A stretch of 22,798 nt of DNA from a virus, in IMG/VR virus record IMGVR_UViG_3300047482_000008, positions 1 through 22,798 of that record. The stretch is one strand, 5' to 3'. Made by a program: the position numbers and the translations under genes. How positions within the stretch are numbered: position 1 is the stretch's first letter; the number at the start of each line of letters is the position of its first letter. Of this stretch, positions 6,304 through 19,100 are shown piece by piece. A model generated the notes under the pieces. It was given only the letters and a program-made list of their open reading frames with translations. It ran no database searches and was not told the DNA's origin.

Positions 6304-6397
6304 GATAAGGTTGGAAATATCCGATCTTATCATATGTTTCGGGATCATCATATCCGAAACAACCAAGTGCCTGGTGTGCCGCTGGCACTAGCGGCAC
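6304..6397 (+). other. Three consecutive hairpins between tRNA-Thr and the initiator-like tRNA
   Basis: Hairpin 1 (6304-6331) is a 12-bp stem, GATAAGGTTGGA with TCCGATCTTATC, loop AATA and two G-U pairs. Hairpin 2 (6336-6360) pairs GTTTCGG with CCGAAAC. Hairpin 3 (6376-6397) is an 8-bp perfect stem GTGCCGCT/AGCGGCAC with loop GGCACT. None is followed by a T-run, so intrinsic termination is unlikely. The segment has no ORF worth calling. It may be a structured leader, a processing spacer, a degraded tRNA pair or a small RNA. Confidence 0.5.
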
Positions 6398-6402
6398 CTT
6401 AT

Positions 6403-6476
6403 AGCGGGATGGAACAGTCTGGTAGTTCAGCGGTCTCATAAGCCGCAGGTCGTTGGTTCAAATCCAACTCCCGCCC
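6403..6476 (+). tRNA. Initiator-like tRNA-Met (anticodon CAU)
   Basis: The pattern follows bacterial initiator tRNA closely: T8-G9, D arm GAAC-AGTCTGGTA-GTTC (with A11-T24), anticodon loop CTCATAA, variable AGGTC and T arm GTTGG-TTCAAAT-CCAAC. Bases 1 and 72 (A and C) do not pair, and a mismatch at 1-72 is the mark of a formyl-methionine initiator, although bacteria normally have C1 and A72. The three G-C pairs at the base of the anticodon stem of true initiators are not fully kept (GCGGT/GCCGC). The next tRNA starts three bases later. Confidence 0.8.
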
Positions 6477-6479
6477 CCA

Positions 6480-6552
6480 GGGGAATTAGCTCAGTTGGTA
6501 GAGCACCTGCTTTGCAAGCAGGCTGTCAGGAGTTCGAGTCTCCTATTCTCCA
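6480..6552 (+). tRNA. tRNA-Ala (anticodon UGC)
   Basis: The acceptor GGGGAAT/ATTCTCC has one G-U. The D stem GCTC/GAGC pairs. The anticodon stem CCTGC/GCAGG encloses TTTGCAA, giving TGC. The T arm is AGGAG-TTCGAGT-CTCCT and the discriminator is A. Confidence 0.92.
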
Positions 6553-6571
6553 TGAGTTCTTTATACTCACT

Positions 6572-6727
6572 ATGTCACTCATTTCACAAGCAGACAGACA
6601 ACTAGCACTAGAGGCTATTGATTTCTATCTTTTCAATAAACAACATGATTTCACTGAAGACAAAAGAATGCAACTCAACGCCCTCGCTAATTGGTTACGA
6701 TTGGAAAGTTTCAAAAATGAAAATTAA
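6572..6727 (+). CDS. Small hypothetical protein (51 aa) between tRNA genes
   Basis: The ATG at 6572 lies 20 bases after tRNA-Ala. The frame extends further upstream, but only through the tRNA gene, so the internal ATG is the real start. The product begins MSLISQADRQLALEAIDFYL and looks helical, with hydrophobic residues at helix spacing (LNALANWLRLESF). There is no clear ribosome binding site, so it may be read at a low level or after processing of the tRNA transcript. It overlaps the next ORF by 11 bases, and its own codons contain the ribosome binding site of that ORF. No family is recognised. Confidence 0.55.
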   Translation: MSLISQADRQLALEAIDFYLFNKQHDFTEDKRMQLNALANWLRLESFKNEN

Positions 6728-6887
6728 TCTGTGGTACTGTGCTATAATGAAACAATGGCGCTGGTCACTTACAGATGATCATAGACCAATTGTTCGTCAG
6801 GAAAGCGGACAACAACCACATCTACGTGATGCTATGAATGATATAGCAAACACTGTAGAATATCTAATGGACACCAAACAGTCCTAA
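6717..6887 (+). CDS. Small hypothetical protein (56 aa)
   Basis: I choose ATG 6717 because GGAAAG (6703-6708) sits 8 bases upstream. A longer reading from 6618 lacks a ribosome binding site and runs inside the previous gene. A shorter start at 6747 is possible. The product begins MKINLWYCAIMKQWRWSLTD and continues with QESGQQPHLRDAMNDIANTV near the middle. It is tryptophan- and glutamine-rich, soluble and probably partly helical. I do not recognise a named family. It ends six bases before tRNA-Asn and belongs to the same compact group of tRNAs and small ORFs. Confidence 0.6.
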   Translation: MKINLWYCAIMKQWRWSLTDDHRPIVRQESGQQPHLRDAMNDIANTVEYLMDTKQS

Positions 6888-6893
6888 TTTCAT

Positions 6894-6966
6894 TCCCTTA
6901 TAGCTCAATTGGCAGAGCACGGAGCTGTTAACTCTGGGGTTCCTGGTTCGAGTCCAGGTGGGGGAG
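6894..6966 (+). tRNA. tRNA-Asn (anticodon GUU)
   Basis: The acceptor TCCCTTA/TGGGGGA pairs with two G-U pairs. The D stem GCTC/GAGC pairs. The anticodon stem CGGAG/CTCTG encloses CTGTTAA, giving GTT. The T arm is CCTGG-TTCGAGT-CCAGG. The discriminator is G, as expected for tRNA-Asn. Confidence 0.92.
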
Positions 6967-6980
6967 TTTTGGAGAAAAAT

Positions 6981-7100
6981 ATGTTAGACAAAATTCGCGG
7001 AGATGTAACCTGGAAAGAACAGTTTAATTATATTTTTATTTGCCTTAGAGAAATTTCAAGAATTCTAATATTGCGGAACAACTACGATCCTGGCGTATAA
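6981..7100 (+). CDS. Small hypothetical protein (39 aa) with strong RBS
   Basis: GGAG (6971-6974) lies six bases before ATG 6981, 15 bases after the end of tRNA-Asn. The product begins MLDKIRGDVTWKEQFNYIFI and continues CLREISRILILRNNYDPGV. The hydrophobic middle (FNYIFICL and ISRILIL) could form an amphipathic or membrane-contacting helix, but it is too short and interrupted by charges to call a transmembrane segment. The TAA stop lies inside the late promoter TATAAATA that serves the giant gene downstream, so early coding and late regulatory sequence are overlapped. No family is recognised. Confidence 0.55.
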   Translation: MLDKIRGDVTWKEQFNYIFICLREISRILILRNNYDPGV

Positions 7101-7103
7101 ATA
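7096..7103 (+). promoter_or_regulatory. T4-type late promoter
   Basis: TATAAATA is the exact late promoter element recognised in T4 by the phage late sigma factor gp55. Here it lies 41 bases before the ATG of the giant virion gene, the expected place for a late transcript. It also contains the stop codon of the 39-residue ORF. Confidence 0.75.
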
Positions 7104-7143
7104 AATCCAAGGATAAATCATAATCTACGGGTCAGTATTAATC

Positions 7144-10100
7144 ATGCCATTAACACGTCTGGATAACCTTATCAGTTCAAAAACTGGTAAGTATCTTTAT
7201 GTTTCGCCTGATGATTTTAACGCAACAGATGCGTTATCGAACAGAGGTAATTCACCAATCACCCCTTTCAAAAGTATCCAACGTGCTTTCTTAGAAATCG
7301 CAAGATATTCTTATCTTCCTGGTAAGGATAATGACCGTTTTGACCAGTTCAGCATCATGCTGATGCCTGGTATTCACTATATTGACAACCGTCCTGGTCT
7401 TGTAGATACTACTGGCATTGATGTATTTGGTTTTGATCAAGCTCTGAATGCTTGGACTGATAATAGCATTCTTGATATTTCAAATCCAAACAACGTACTT
7501 TATAAGTTTAACAACACTGAAGGTGGTGCGATCATTCCTCGTGGTTCATCACTTGTTGGTTATGATCTTCGTAGAACAACGATCAGACCTCTCTACGTTC
7601 CAGATCCAGCATCTGTTACTGTTCCACGTTCTGCGATCTTCAATGTAACTGGTGGTTGCTATTTCTGGCAGTTTACGATTAAAGATGGTCAGACAACTTC
7701 AGAATCACCTCTTTACAACTCTGCTGCTGGAACTGGTGAAGTTTATTACGATCCAACTGACTTCACCAAACTTACTGCTCCTAACTATTCTCACCACAAA
7801 CTAACAGTATTTGAATATGCTGATAGTGAAGAGCTAGGACTGTTCTATAGAAAGATTGCTAAGGCATTCTCAGCATATCAACCAACAATTGACGATCCTG
7901 GTGAGTTTGATTTCAGTATTCAAGAGAACAGAATTGTTGGACCTCTTTCTGACAGTCGTGTTATTGAAAGTTTGAAACTTGTCGATGCGACAACTGATCC
8001 AAGTATTCCTGCTTCAACAACGGAAGTTCAAGTAACAACCAAAGTTGATCACGGATATTTTGCTGGTCAGTTTGTTTCAATTTCAAACACCAACATTGAT
8101 GATGTTCTTGAAGGATTTTTCCCAATCAAAGAAATTGATGAAAACGATCCTCGTAAATTCACATACGAAGTTCCTTTCGTTGTAGGTGGAATTGGCAATA
8201 ATATTGTATCAGGACAAACAATCAGTGTAGATACAACTCCTGCTCTTGGACAAAACGCACAAACTCTTGCTGAGGTTGATAGCGTCGAATCTGCTTCTCC
8301 ATACGTCTTCAACGTTTCAATTCGTTCTACCTGGGGTATCTGTGGTATCTGGGCAAATGGTCTAAAAGCCACTGGATTTAGATCCATGGTTATTGCTCAG
8401 TATACTGGTGTTTCTCTACAGAAAGACGATAGAGCATTCATTCGTTACGACGAGTATTCAAACACTTGGAACCAGGCATCACTGACTGACGCATTTGCTA
8501 CGGTTCCTTATCACGCAAAGGGCGACAGTTACTGGAAAGATGAGTGGAGAAACTTCCACGTTCGTGCTTCAGAAGACGCATTCATTCAGAACGTTTCTAT
8601 CTTCGCGGTTGGTTTTGCGGATCACTTCTTAATGGAAAGTGGTGGAGACATGTCCATCACCAACTCCAACTCAAACTTTGGTAATACATCTCTACACGCA
8701 ATTGGTTTCAAAGGATTTGCTTTCAACCAAGATAAAGGTGGATACATTACTGATATTATTCCACCAAAGAGAGCAGTTGAAGGATCTGAAAATATTGAGA
8801 AGATCGCATATTATACTGTTGATATTCAGGGAACTATTCAGAACCCTAACAACTATACAAAACTATTCTTGGGCAGTGATGACATCATTACTCCTGCTGA
8901 TAGACCTGCTGCTACAATTGATGGTTACAGACTTGGTGCGAAATCAAGTGACAAACTATATGTAAAACTTGATCCAGCACCAGGAACTGGAGAAATCTTT
9001 AATGTTGAATTAGAACCAACTGGTTTCCTAAAGTATATTGCTAAAGGATCTATTCTCAATCCAACCGGTATTTCAATCAATAGTGTCTATGCTGATGCTG
9101 CTAATCTGATTGAAAGCAATCGCACAATGATCCAAGAGGAAGTTTTTGGATATATTCTTGAAAAGTATCCAAGACTTCAGAACATTCCTTATGTTAATCC
9201 TGGTCTAAATCCTGCTGCTGGTCGTTACTTTGATGCTCGTAATCTAATTCTCAACAATCGTCAAGAGATTGTTGATACGGCATTCCAGCAGATGGTTGAT
9301 ACATTTGGTATTGGTAATATCCAAGGTGTTGCGAATGGTAAGTGTAAGCGTGACATTGGTTTCATCGTTGATGCCATCGCAGAAGACCTCAGAGACGGTG
9401 GAAACCTCAATACGATTGAAGCTACCAAGTTCTACTTCAATGGCGATGGAACGCCATTACAGAACGGTCTGGTGGGCGAAGAGAACTATGCTGTATTTGC
9501 TTTCAATAGAGCAAGAGATCTATGTAAGAAAGCAGTTGCTAACCTACTCACTGTAAAGGCAGACATTTATGATCCAGATCCAACCAGTATTCTAGCTCCT
9601 TATGGTGTAATTGCTGGTAGCACTGGTTCAGCAGCACTTGGATTGAACAGTGAAGGTGTAACTGTTGATGCTGCGAATAAGCAAGATCCTGCTGGTCGCT
9701 ACAAGGATGCTCGCAATAGAATTATTGACAACAGAGAGTTCATTCTTGACGCAGCACTTGCTGAGATTGCTGTTTATCATCCAGACTTCTACATTCCTGG
9801 TGATACACAGAGCAACGCACAATCACGTTTTGCTGATGCGTTCCGTCTCATTCGTCGTAACAGCAAAGAGATTGCTGATAGAGCACTTGCGAAGATTGCG
9901 GTTGATTATCCAGATTTCTACTTCCCTGGTGACGCACAAACAACAGCAGATTCGCGTTTCTATGATAGCTACCGTCTAATCCAACAGAACAAGACAGAGA
10001 TTGTCAACACTGCTTGGACCAACATGGTCACACAATATCCTGGTGTTGCTTCAACTGAAACAAAGTGTAAGAGAGATCTTGGATACTTTGTTGATGCTGT

Positions 10101-13100
10101 TTCGCTTGACCTCTTCATTCGTGGTAACGAGTATTCATACAGATTTGCTGCTGAATACTTTACAAATGCTACAACACCAATCAGCAACGGTTTAGTTGGC
10201 GAAGTAACAGAAAGCATCTATGCTTTCAACCAAGCAAAGACTTTGATGAAGTCTGCTATCACCAACCAACTTACAGTTAAGGATCTTACAATTACTGCTG
10301 ATCCTGCGACTGGAAGCAATACAGATCCAACTTCATGTGCTAACGTTCGTTCAGCAATTGATACCTTGAGTGGCATCATCACAACAATTATTAATGATGG
10401 CAATCTAAATTCACTTCCTCTTCAAATCAACAAAGGATCTGCTCCTGCTGGTATGAAGAAGTGTGCTCGTGACATTGGATACTTTATTGATGCGATTTCA
10501 GTTGACGTATTCACTGGCGGTAACAAGCACACCAGAACTTTCATTCAACAGTATTTCACGAATGCCACAACTCCAATCAGCAACGGTTTAGTTGGAGAAA
10601 CTGCTCAGAGCAATACAGCATTCAATGAAGCTGCTGAGTTCATGCGTAGAGCAATCACCAATCAACTCTACTATAAGGATCTCACAATCACTGCCGATCC
10701 TGCGACTGGTAGTAATGTAGATCCAACTTCATGTGCTAACGTTCAGTCAGCAATCACAACTCTTGCTGGTATTGTCACTGCTGCTGTAACTGCTGGTAAC
10801 CTAAACTCTCTTCCTGCTGAGAATGCTGGAACATTCTTGACTGGTGAAACTAAGTGCCGTAGAGATATCGGTCACATTGTTGATGCTGTTGCTCAAGACC
10901 TTTGGTTTGGTGGTAACGAGTATACTATCGCAGCAACGAAGGAATATTTCACCAACGCAACAACTCTGCTTACAAACGGTGTTGCTGGAGAAACTGGACC
11001 TTCCATTACAGCATTTAGAAGAGCACAGGATCTTATGAACCGTGCTGTAAATAATCAGTACTATGATAGAGATCTAACAATCACACTGGATAATACTGAA
11101 GAACCAGCAGTATTCTCTGACATTCATAGCAATGTCTTCTTGACCATTATGGACAACAAGAAGTTTATTGCGAAAGAAGCATATCAGCGTATGAAGTTGG
11201 CATATCCTTCATATGTTCCACAAACTGGCAATACAGAGCAAGATTGTCTTGACGATGTTTATGATGTATTAGATCAAATCGCATATGATATTAAGTTTGG
11301 TGGAAACTCTAAGACCTATGATGCTGCTCTTGTTTATGTAACAAACGTATTCAATGGTCAACCAGTTCAGACATTTATTGATGCTGAGCGTGATGAAGCT
11401 GCTAAAGTATTCTTAGAAGCAAAGAAAGTAACCATTGATGTTATCAACAATGTCGCTGTAACACCAACAGCAGGAAATAACGAAACTCAGGTATTTGATT
11501 TCACTCAAACTCATGACTGGGATGCTGATGAACTTCTACCTAAGTGCGGATCTGCGATTGCTGCTACTGATACTCTGTTTGGTATTATCATTCAAGCAAT
11601 CGGTAATGATGGTGGTGTTGGCAATCTAACTGGCATCACCAGAACCGCTCCAGTACAACCAACAACTTATGCCCTTGGTAATTGCTCTGATGTTTTAGCA
11701 ACAATTGATGTTCTGATCAGCATTGTTGTTGATAGTCTTTATGCTGGTAATCTCAATTCTCTTCCACCTCTCAGCAATGGAGAGTGGGATTGTGCCAACG
11801 TTCGTTCATCCATTGAGAACCTATTTGATATTGTTACCGATGCGATCAGCACAGGATCTCTTGCTGGTCTACCAACAGCAAATCCAGGTGACTTCATTGT
11901 TAATGCCACTCAATCTAAGTGTTATCGTGACGTATCATATATTGTTGATGCTCTTGTTAATGACCTTAGACTTGGTGGTAACATCAATAGCATTCAAGCA
12001 GGTGAAGCATACTATGTTGGAAATAATCTAACTTATATTGATGGAGAAAAACCAGAAACAATTGATGCTTGGAACTATGTTGGTCAGCTCGCAACTGCTG
12101 CGATGCGTAATTTTGATGTTCTTGCTGTCAACTGTGTAACAACATCTGGTTCAGCAATTGTTAATGTTGCTGATACTCGTGGTATTGTCATTGGTATGAG
12201 AGTTGTTGAGTATGCTACATCTCCAACTCCATATGTCAATGGATTGCTACAATCTAATGCTGTTGCTATTTACAGCAATATTCCTAAAGATACATTTGTT
12301 AAGAGAATTGTAAGCAATACTCAAATTGAATTGGGTGTTGCCAACGCAAGACTTACCACTGGCAATACAGTAAATGCTCTACAGAACAGCACTACAACCA
12401 AACTATACTTCACATTTGAAAAAGGTCAGTGGGCAAATATTCTACCTAAGACAGTTACTGTAGGACCAGAAGCATCTAATCCAGATGTTATTCAAGATAC
12501 TCAAGCATACACACCTTCTGCTCCAACACAGAGAGAATGTGCTGGTGTTGCCAACGCAATTGAAACTTTGGTTGGAAACATCACTACAATCATCAACAGC
12601 GGTCTTGGAACAGTTGCTCGTCAAGAACAGACTGTAAATACAGCACTTCTTTCTTCAAGAGCGACTGTCTTTACAATTGATACAACTGGTTATGGTTCTA
12701 CCAATGCTCACAACTTTGAGACTGGAACTCCTGTAAGACTTGTTCCACGTCCTCGTTTTGATGTTGACACTGGTAAGTATGTTGAAGTTGATAAGCGTCT
12801 TATCAGACTTCCAAAAGGATTTGAAACAAACAGAACTTATTATGTGATTGCTCCTGGTAGAAGAACTCAACCAGAAGATTACAGCACAACAACTTTCTTC
12901 AATGGAAGTGATCAGACCAAGTTGATGTTGGCAACTTCTAAGGAGAATGCTGCTGCTGGTATCTACATCTATGCGTCGGAAACATCAAGCATTGATCCTA
13001 ACGTAGAAATTGACCTCTATCAATTTGTTCTTGATGATAAGTATACTTTACATAGCTATGAGTGTAATCTAACCAACAGTGTTAATGCTGGTATTGAGAC

Positions 13101-16100
13101 TGACGTATCACACATCTTTGACGTTCCATCTGCTTCCACAACTCCACATAGAGTATTCTTTAGGGCAGTTGAGGGTGGACAGTTACCTCTTGTAGCATCA
13201 ACCTATTCTAACGATGCTACCGTTGCTGTTACAAATCCACAGAACGCAAACGTAGGAAGAATTAATCCTCAGATTGAATTCTTTGCTCGTTATCAAAATG
13301 ACAAAGTATTTACCATTCACAAGACACATGCTGATGCGATTAACAATGTAAATCCAATTACATTTGCTTCCGGTCAGGTAGGACTTGTCTTTGATGTATT
13401 TGCGAACAAGCGTAGATCGCCAATGAAGTTTGATCCAGCATTTACTGATGCTGTATCAAGCACTGGTAAGTGGTATATTCAGTGTAAGGATCAAGTAACT
13501 GCTCAACCAACTTCAGTTCAGGAAGAAAATATTTTCTGGAGATTACATCAGTCTGACTATTCGGACAGACCAAGAACCACTGATATGTGGTATGAGCGTC
13601 TTGAAGATACAAGAGAAGCAGATGACAGAACATACAAGATCCGTTATGTCATTCCTAAGTATCTTGAGAACGCAAGAGATCCTATCAACGGATTTGTCCT
13701 TAAGACAAGAACTGACGATACTCGTAAGTTAATTCCACAGAAAGTTCTTCTTAAGCCAGTTACTGGATCGGTATATGGTGCGAGATTTGAAAACCCAGTT
13801 CAAGCTGGTGAATACATTGGTTATACAGCAGCACAGTTTGCGACAAATAATCTTAATGAAGATGCCGCATACGATCCATACAAGAAGGATCTAACAGGTC
13901 AAGGTATTGAGTATCGTGCTTTTGCTCGCTTTACATCTGGTATTCAAGCAACTATTCAGAGTGGTCGTTATGTAGCAGATGATCTCAATCCAAACATCAA
14001 GTATCTTGAACTTACTGTTTATGATCATGCTGTAGATGCTACAAACTTCCCTGGTCTAAGAAACGAAATCTTTACGACGGTAAAGATTACTGCTCCTCAA
14101 GGTGGAGAGTTTGTAACCAACAAGACACAAAGCATCACTGCTAACCAAGTCAGTTTCTCTGGTTATTCTTCTGGTCTTGCTAACATTCACGCATACTATA
14201 GTGTTGGTGGCGATCACTATCTAATCATCAAGAACGTTCGCGGTGGCAAGTTAGAGTACAGCGAGTATGACAATGTAAGATTTACTCAAGGTTCGGTCTT
14301 CGCAGATATGCTTGAAGATCAGGATATGGGCAAATCGTTGCCACTCAAGACACTCATTCGTAAGGGATATCCAGAATACTACTGGAGACAGAATGGTGCT
14401 AACGTTTATACGATTACTCCTGGTGATCGTATTCAGGACGATGCTGGTGTTGAGTACTACGTCGAAAGCGTTGCTGATGCTGGCATCATTGAAGATACAT
14501 TCTACATCTTCGCTTCTGAGACCCTACAACGTCGTATTGCTGGACAGCAAGATGGTATCTACTATCTCACAGCTCTTCGCGGTAACATTTCTCCATTCCC
14601 AACTGGTGCTGGAGTTATCAACAACTTCAAGAACTTCAAGTTCTCACAACCAGTCAGCAGACTGTATCCTCTAAACTACAGAAATGATCCTCTTTGGTTC
14701 CAGAAGAACGGAACAACAAATGAAGAGAAGAATTACTATGCTGCCTTAATTGACCCACCACAGGCATTCTCTGCTGCTGACAACTATACACATGGTCTTG
14801 TTACTGTTAATGACTACAAGAACTCCGTAACAAGAGAACTTGTTGAAGATCTTATCACTCAGAGTGCTTTCATTGAAAATGAATACTCCGGAGCAAACGC
14901 AATTCAAGCACAGGATGGTAACGCAACTTCTGGTTCAGAAGATCGTCTCATTCCAATCGCTGGTAATAGCAGTGTTCTGTCTGATCAGAGATACTATGTT
15001 GAACTTCGCAGACCATCTATTGCTCGTGCTGGTAACCACACGTTTGAATACCTTGGTTTCGGTCCTGGTAACTACTCCACTGGTCTCCCAGCTCGTCAGG
15101 AAGTCGTTCTAACACCAGATCAGGACTTCTATGCTCAATCTAAGAAGCAAGATGCTGGTATCGTCTTCTACACAGGTATCAACTCTCAGGGTGACCTCTA
15201 CATCGGTAATAGAAGAATTAATGCTATCACTGGTGAAGAGACATTCATTGATGCTGCTGTTCTTGCTGATGATGGTGACGAGAACGATGTTATTGGCGGT
15301 CTTGTCACAACATTTGATACTCCTGTTACCTTCAACCAAAATATTACAATCGTTGGTGGTGATGGATCACTTGTAAGTTCTGTTGAGGCACCTCTTGTAA
15401 TTGCTGTTCAAGATGAAGATCTTACACAGCAACGTGATGTTCTCATCATTCGTTCAAATGTTTCTTCTGTTGATCCTGTAACACAGTTGGAGCAAGACGA
15501 AGGACTTGATAGGACAGCATTTAGACCACCAACAAACGGTGATATTCGTATCAGCAAAAACAGAGTTCAATCTGCTGTATTTGGATTTAATGCGAGAGGA
15601 AATGGTCAGGCATATATGTTCCAGACCCACACATCTGCTGGAATTCCCTCAAACATCACTCCAAATCAAACTGCTCTAATTGCTCAAGGCGGAACTCGTA
15701 TTTCTTCAGCACAGTTTATAACTTATGGTGGTGTAACTCCTCGCCCAGGTGATGTTCTTATTAAAGGTCTTGAGGTTGGTAAGACAGGATCGTTTGGTTG
15801 GATTTTAGCAAACTACTATCAGCAAATTCCTAACAATAGTATCTTCACGATTACTTTTGATGGAAGCAATGTAGTTAAACTAACCTTTAAGTCTGCTGAC
15901 ACTGGTGTTAATATTAGCAATCAGGATATTGGTATTACCTCTGGTTCTCAGATCAGAGTTAATAACTTCTATTATGATCCAAGACTAAATCTAACTTGGG
16001 TTGTTTATTCACCTCCTGGTGATGCGTTCTCATCAACAAATAACTATGTTCACTTCCAAGTAATTGATCAAATTCCACAGGCAGTAGAAAATTGGGCAGA

Positions 16101-19100
16101 TATTATTGCTGGAACTGCTGTTGGTGCTACACCACCAAGCATTGAATTTTCAAATGCTTCTTGGAAAGAAATTGGAGTTATTGGTGCCGAAGCTCTCAGA
16201 ACAGAAACAGAAAATATTGGTAACTACAAGTTAGGTATTAACACAATTGCTCGTGCTCCACATACAGCACACACCAACGCATTTGTTGATCCTGCCACAA
16301 CAGATCCTCGTGCTAACCTTGATGTTGTTGGTAAGGGATATATCAGCGGCAAAACTCTTTCTACCGCACCAAACAACTTCCTAGCAAATGCTAATCCAAC
16401 AAATAGAACATTCAATGCTATTTCTGATGCTTTTGTTGTTGGTGGCGATAGTCTTGCTCCAACAAACTATAGCACTCTAAGAGTAGATACCAGAACAGTT
16501 GCTATTACTGAAGCTGGAAGAGGAAACAACCTTGGTAGAATTGGTATCAACACAGATGAGACTGTAACAGCAAAACAACTCAATAGAGCATTGGTTGTTG
16601 TTGGTGATGCTCGTTTCACTGAAGATGTAAGATTTGAGCGTGATATTGAAGTTCATGGCAATGGATCTATTCTTAGCTCTGTTGCTGAAATTAGAACCAA
16701 TGTAGCACTTGGTACATTCAATCTTGTAACTGACAGCACATTTACTGGAACTCTCAATATTGGCAACAAAGTTGAAAATATCTTTATTGGAGATACTACA
16801 TCTGAAGATCAGTTCATTGTAATAGGTAGTGATAGTCTTCACAGCAACATTTCTCTTGGTGTAACTCCAGATGCTCGTCCTTCCGATGGTGCTCTTACAA
16901 TTAGTAAGGTAGAGATTGGTGGTGCTTATCTAAACAATGAATCTCAGTCGTTCACTAGAATTAAGACAAAATCCTTTAAAGTTGACGGTGACTTCCAGTT
17001 AGGAGCAAGAAGAACAATTAGTGACACAGTTAGACTTTCAACAACTGCTGGAACTGTTAGCTTCTTCTCTGATTCTGGATCAGCATCTACAATTGATTTT
17101 GCTCTTAACGCATCTGAAATTAATATTGCTGGACAGGGTGGAACAACTACGATTAACAACCAACTAGAAGTTATTGCTTCTGCTAAATTTAATGGCGATG
17201 TTCTAATTTGTGGTGGTGTTGCTTCATTCTCATTTGTTGGAAGTAGAGGTCAACTTGGATCAACTATTTCTGCCCACCAAGACGGAATTATTAACGAAAC
17301 AACATTTAACAAAAATATTGACATTGTTAATGTTTTAGTCAAATCTAACACTGATGAAGGATATAATGAAGTAGATACTGCTGGTAGTGGAGCATGGGGA
17401 GGTCTTACTTTCCAAGCACCAGTACTAAACATTGGTGGAACTCCAGTTGTTGAACCACAAAGTTTACCAGCATTAACTGGAGACCTATATTATCTCCCAC
17501 TCCTTAATGCTCCACTGAAGCAAAATGGAGAACCATACTTTGTAGAAAATGATTACATTATTATTAATAGCGCAGTTTCTGCTTCCGGGCATCCAGAAAT
17601 TTTACAAGTTGTTGAACTCGTAAGAACAAACGTTGCTCCATATTACATCAAAGTAAGGCGCCGCCCACTTGGAACTTTCACAGCAGTTCTAACTAATCAC
17701 CCAGATAGAACTCCAATTTACAAGGTTAATGTTCAGTTTGATTCTACTTGGACAGAACAATCTCTTGATGGTACAGGACCAACCGATAATGTCTATCTTG
17801 CTGAGTTTGGCGGAAGTTTAACAAATAACGATTATGTAATTGTTGACAGAACTGATACAAATAATGATGGAATTTTTGATCAAGGAGAAGTTATCAAGGT
17901 TGTTTCTCCATTAGAACAACAAGTACAGAAATTTAGAATTTCTAGCGATTGCTCTAGTGAAGAGAATGACGTATTCGTTGTTAACTCTGTAACTGGTGAA
18001 GTATTAATTGGTAATCCAGATGTTCCTGGATCACAGTTAACTCTAAATTCTACTCTTAAACTAAGTGGTGGTTGTGGAACCTTAAGTAAAATACAATTTA
18101 CAGCAACTGCTACAGCTGGATCTTCTGTGTTGAGTGGTGTAACAGTAACAAGTGTCGGTAAGACAATTAATGATCTTAGACTTGGAGATTATTTACACAA
18201 TATTACAAACCAATCTCCACTTGAATTTGATAAAGATACAAAGATTTCTGGAATTAACACAGCAACCAGTGAAATTTATTTGAATTCTCCAGCACTTGGA
18301 TCTTCAACAATTTCCGCAACATTTGAAGCTAGAAGAAATGAGAAATTTGAAATTACAAATGGTGAAGGAGTTACAACTTTCCAAGTTGATACTTGTACTG
18401 GAACTACTCATATTGGATCACAATATGGAAGAATTGAAATTGAATATGCTTTCTCTGGAAATAACACCACAAATACAACAACTTCTTCTATAGTAACTGC
18501 TTTTGATAGTGGAAACATTACAAGGGCGTATGGATACTGGTATGATCCTCAAATTGCGGCAGAAGGTGGTCCAGATACAACAATCAGAGCAACTGCTACC
18601 GGATCATCTAATCAAGTTCAAGTTCCTGTTCAATCTCTTGGAGTTGGAACTGGAAGATTTGATATTGATGATTTGGTCTTTATTGGAACTCCAACTGCTG
18701 CTTCAACTGGTGTTGGAAGATTTATTATTGGTAAAGTAATTCAAGTAATTACTGATGTAACAAATCCAACAATTGTTGTTGCTGCTCCTGGAGATGGTAT
18801 TGATACAAGTGCCTCATTTATTCCTGGCGACAGCGTGTTCGCAACTGGAAATGTGGTAAGAAGAGTTATCAAACATAAGGAGTTCGCTAACATTATTGAT
18901 GTGGAAATGAGAACCAGGGTTATTACTGGAAGTTCTTCTCAGTATTGTTCGATCATCCTTGACAAAGGATATATTGTACAGCAAAAACTCGATTATCAAG
19001 GATGGATAGCTCTTGCTAATAACAGTGGTGCTCAAATTTGGGCTTCAGTAGAAGGTAGATTACAGGGGGTTGTTCACGAAACCTCCATGAACGAACAGAG

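Noticed and set aside
6738-6748. TATAAT with a TG-type extended -10 before the 56-residue ORF
   Set aside because: No -35-like sequence lies 16 to 18 bases upstream, and the element lies inside the ORF that starts at 6717.
5180-6966. tRNA genes as an integration (att) site of a prophage
   Set aside because: No integrase or duplicated tRNA end is visible, and the surrounding genes are virion genes of a lytic T4-type phage.
16477-16842. Minus-strand ORF of 121 codons inside the giant gene
   Set aside because: It is a shadow of the long + frame with low-complexity Ser/Asn/Cys composition and no start signal.
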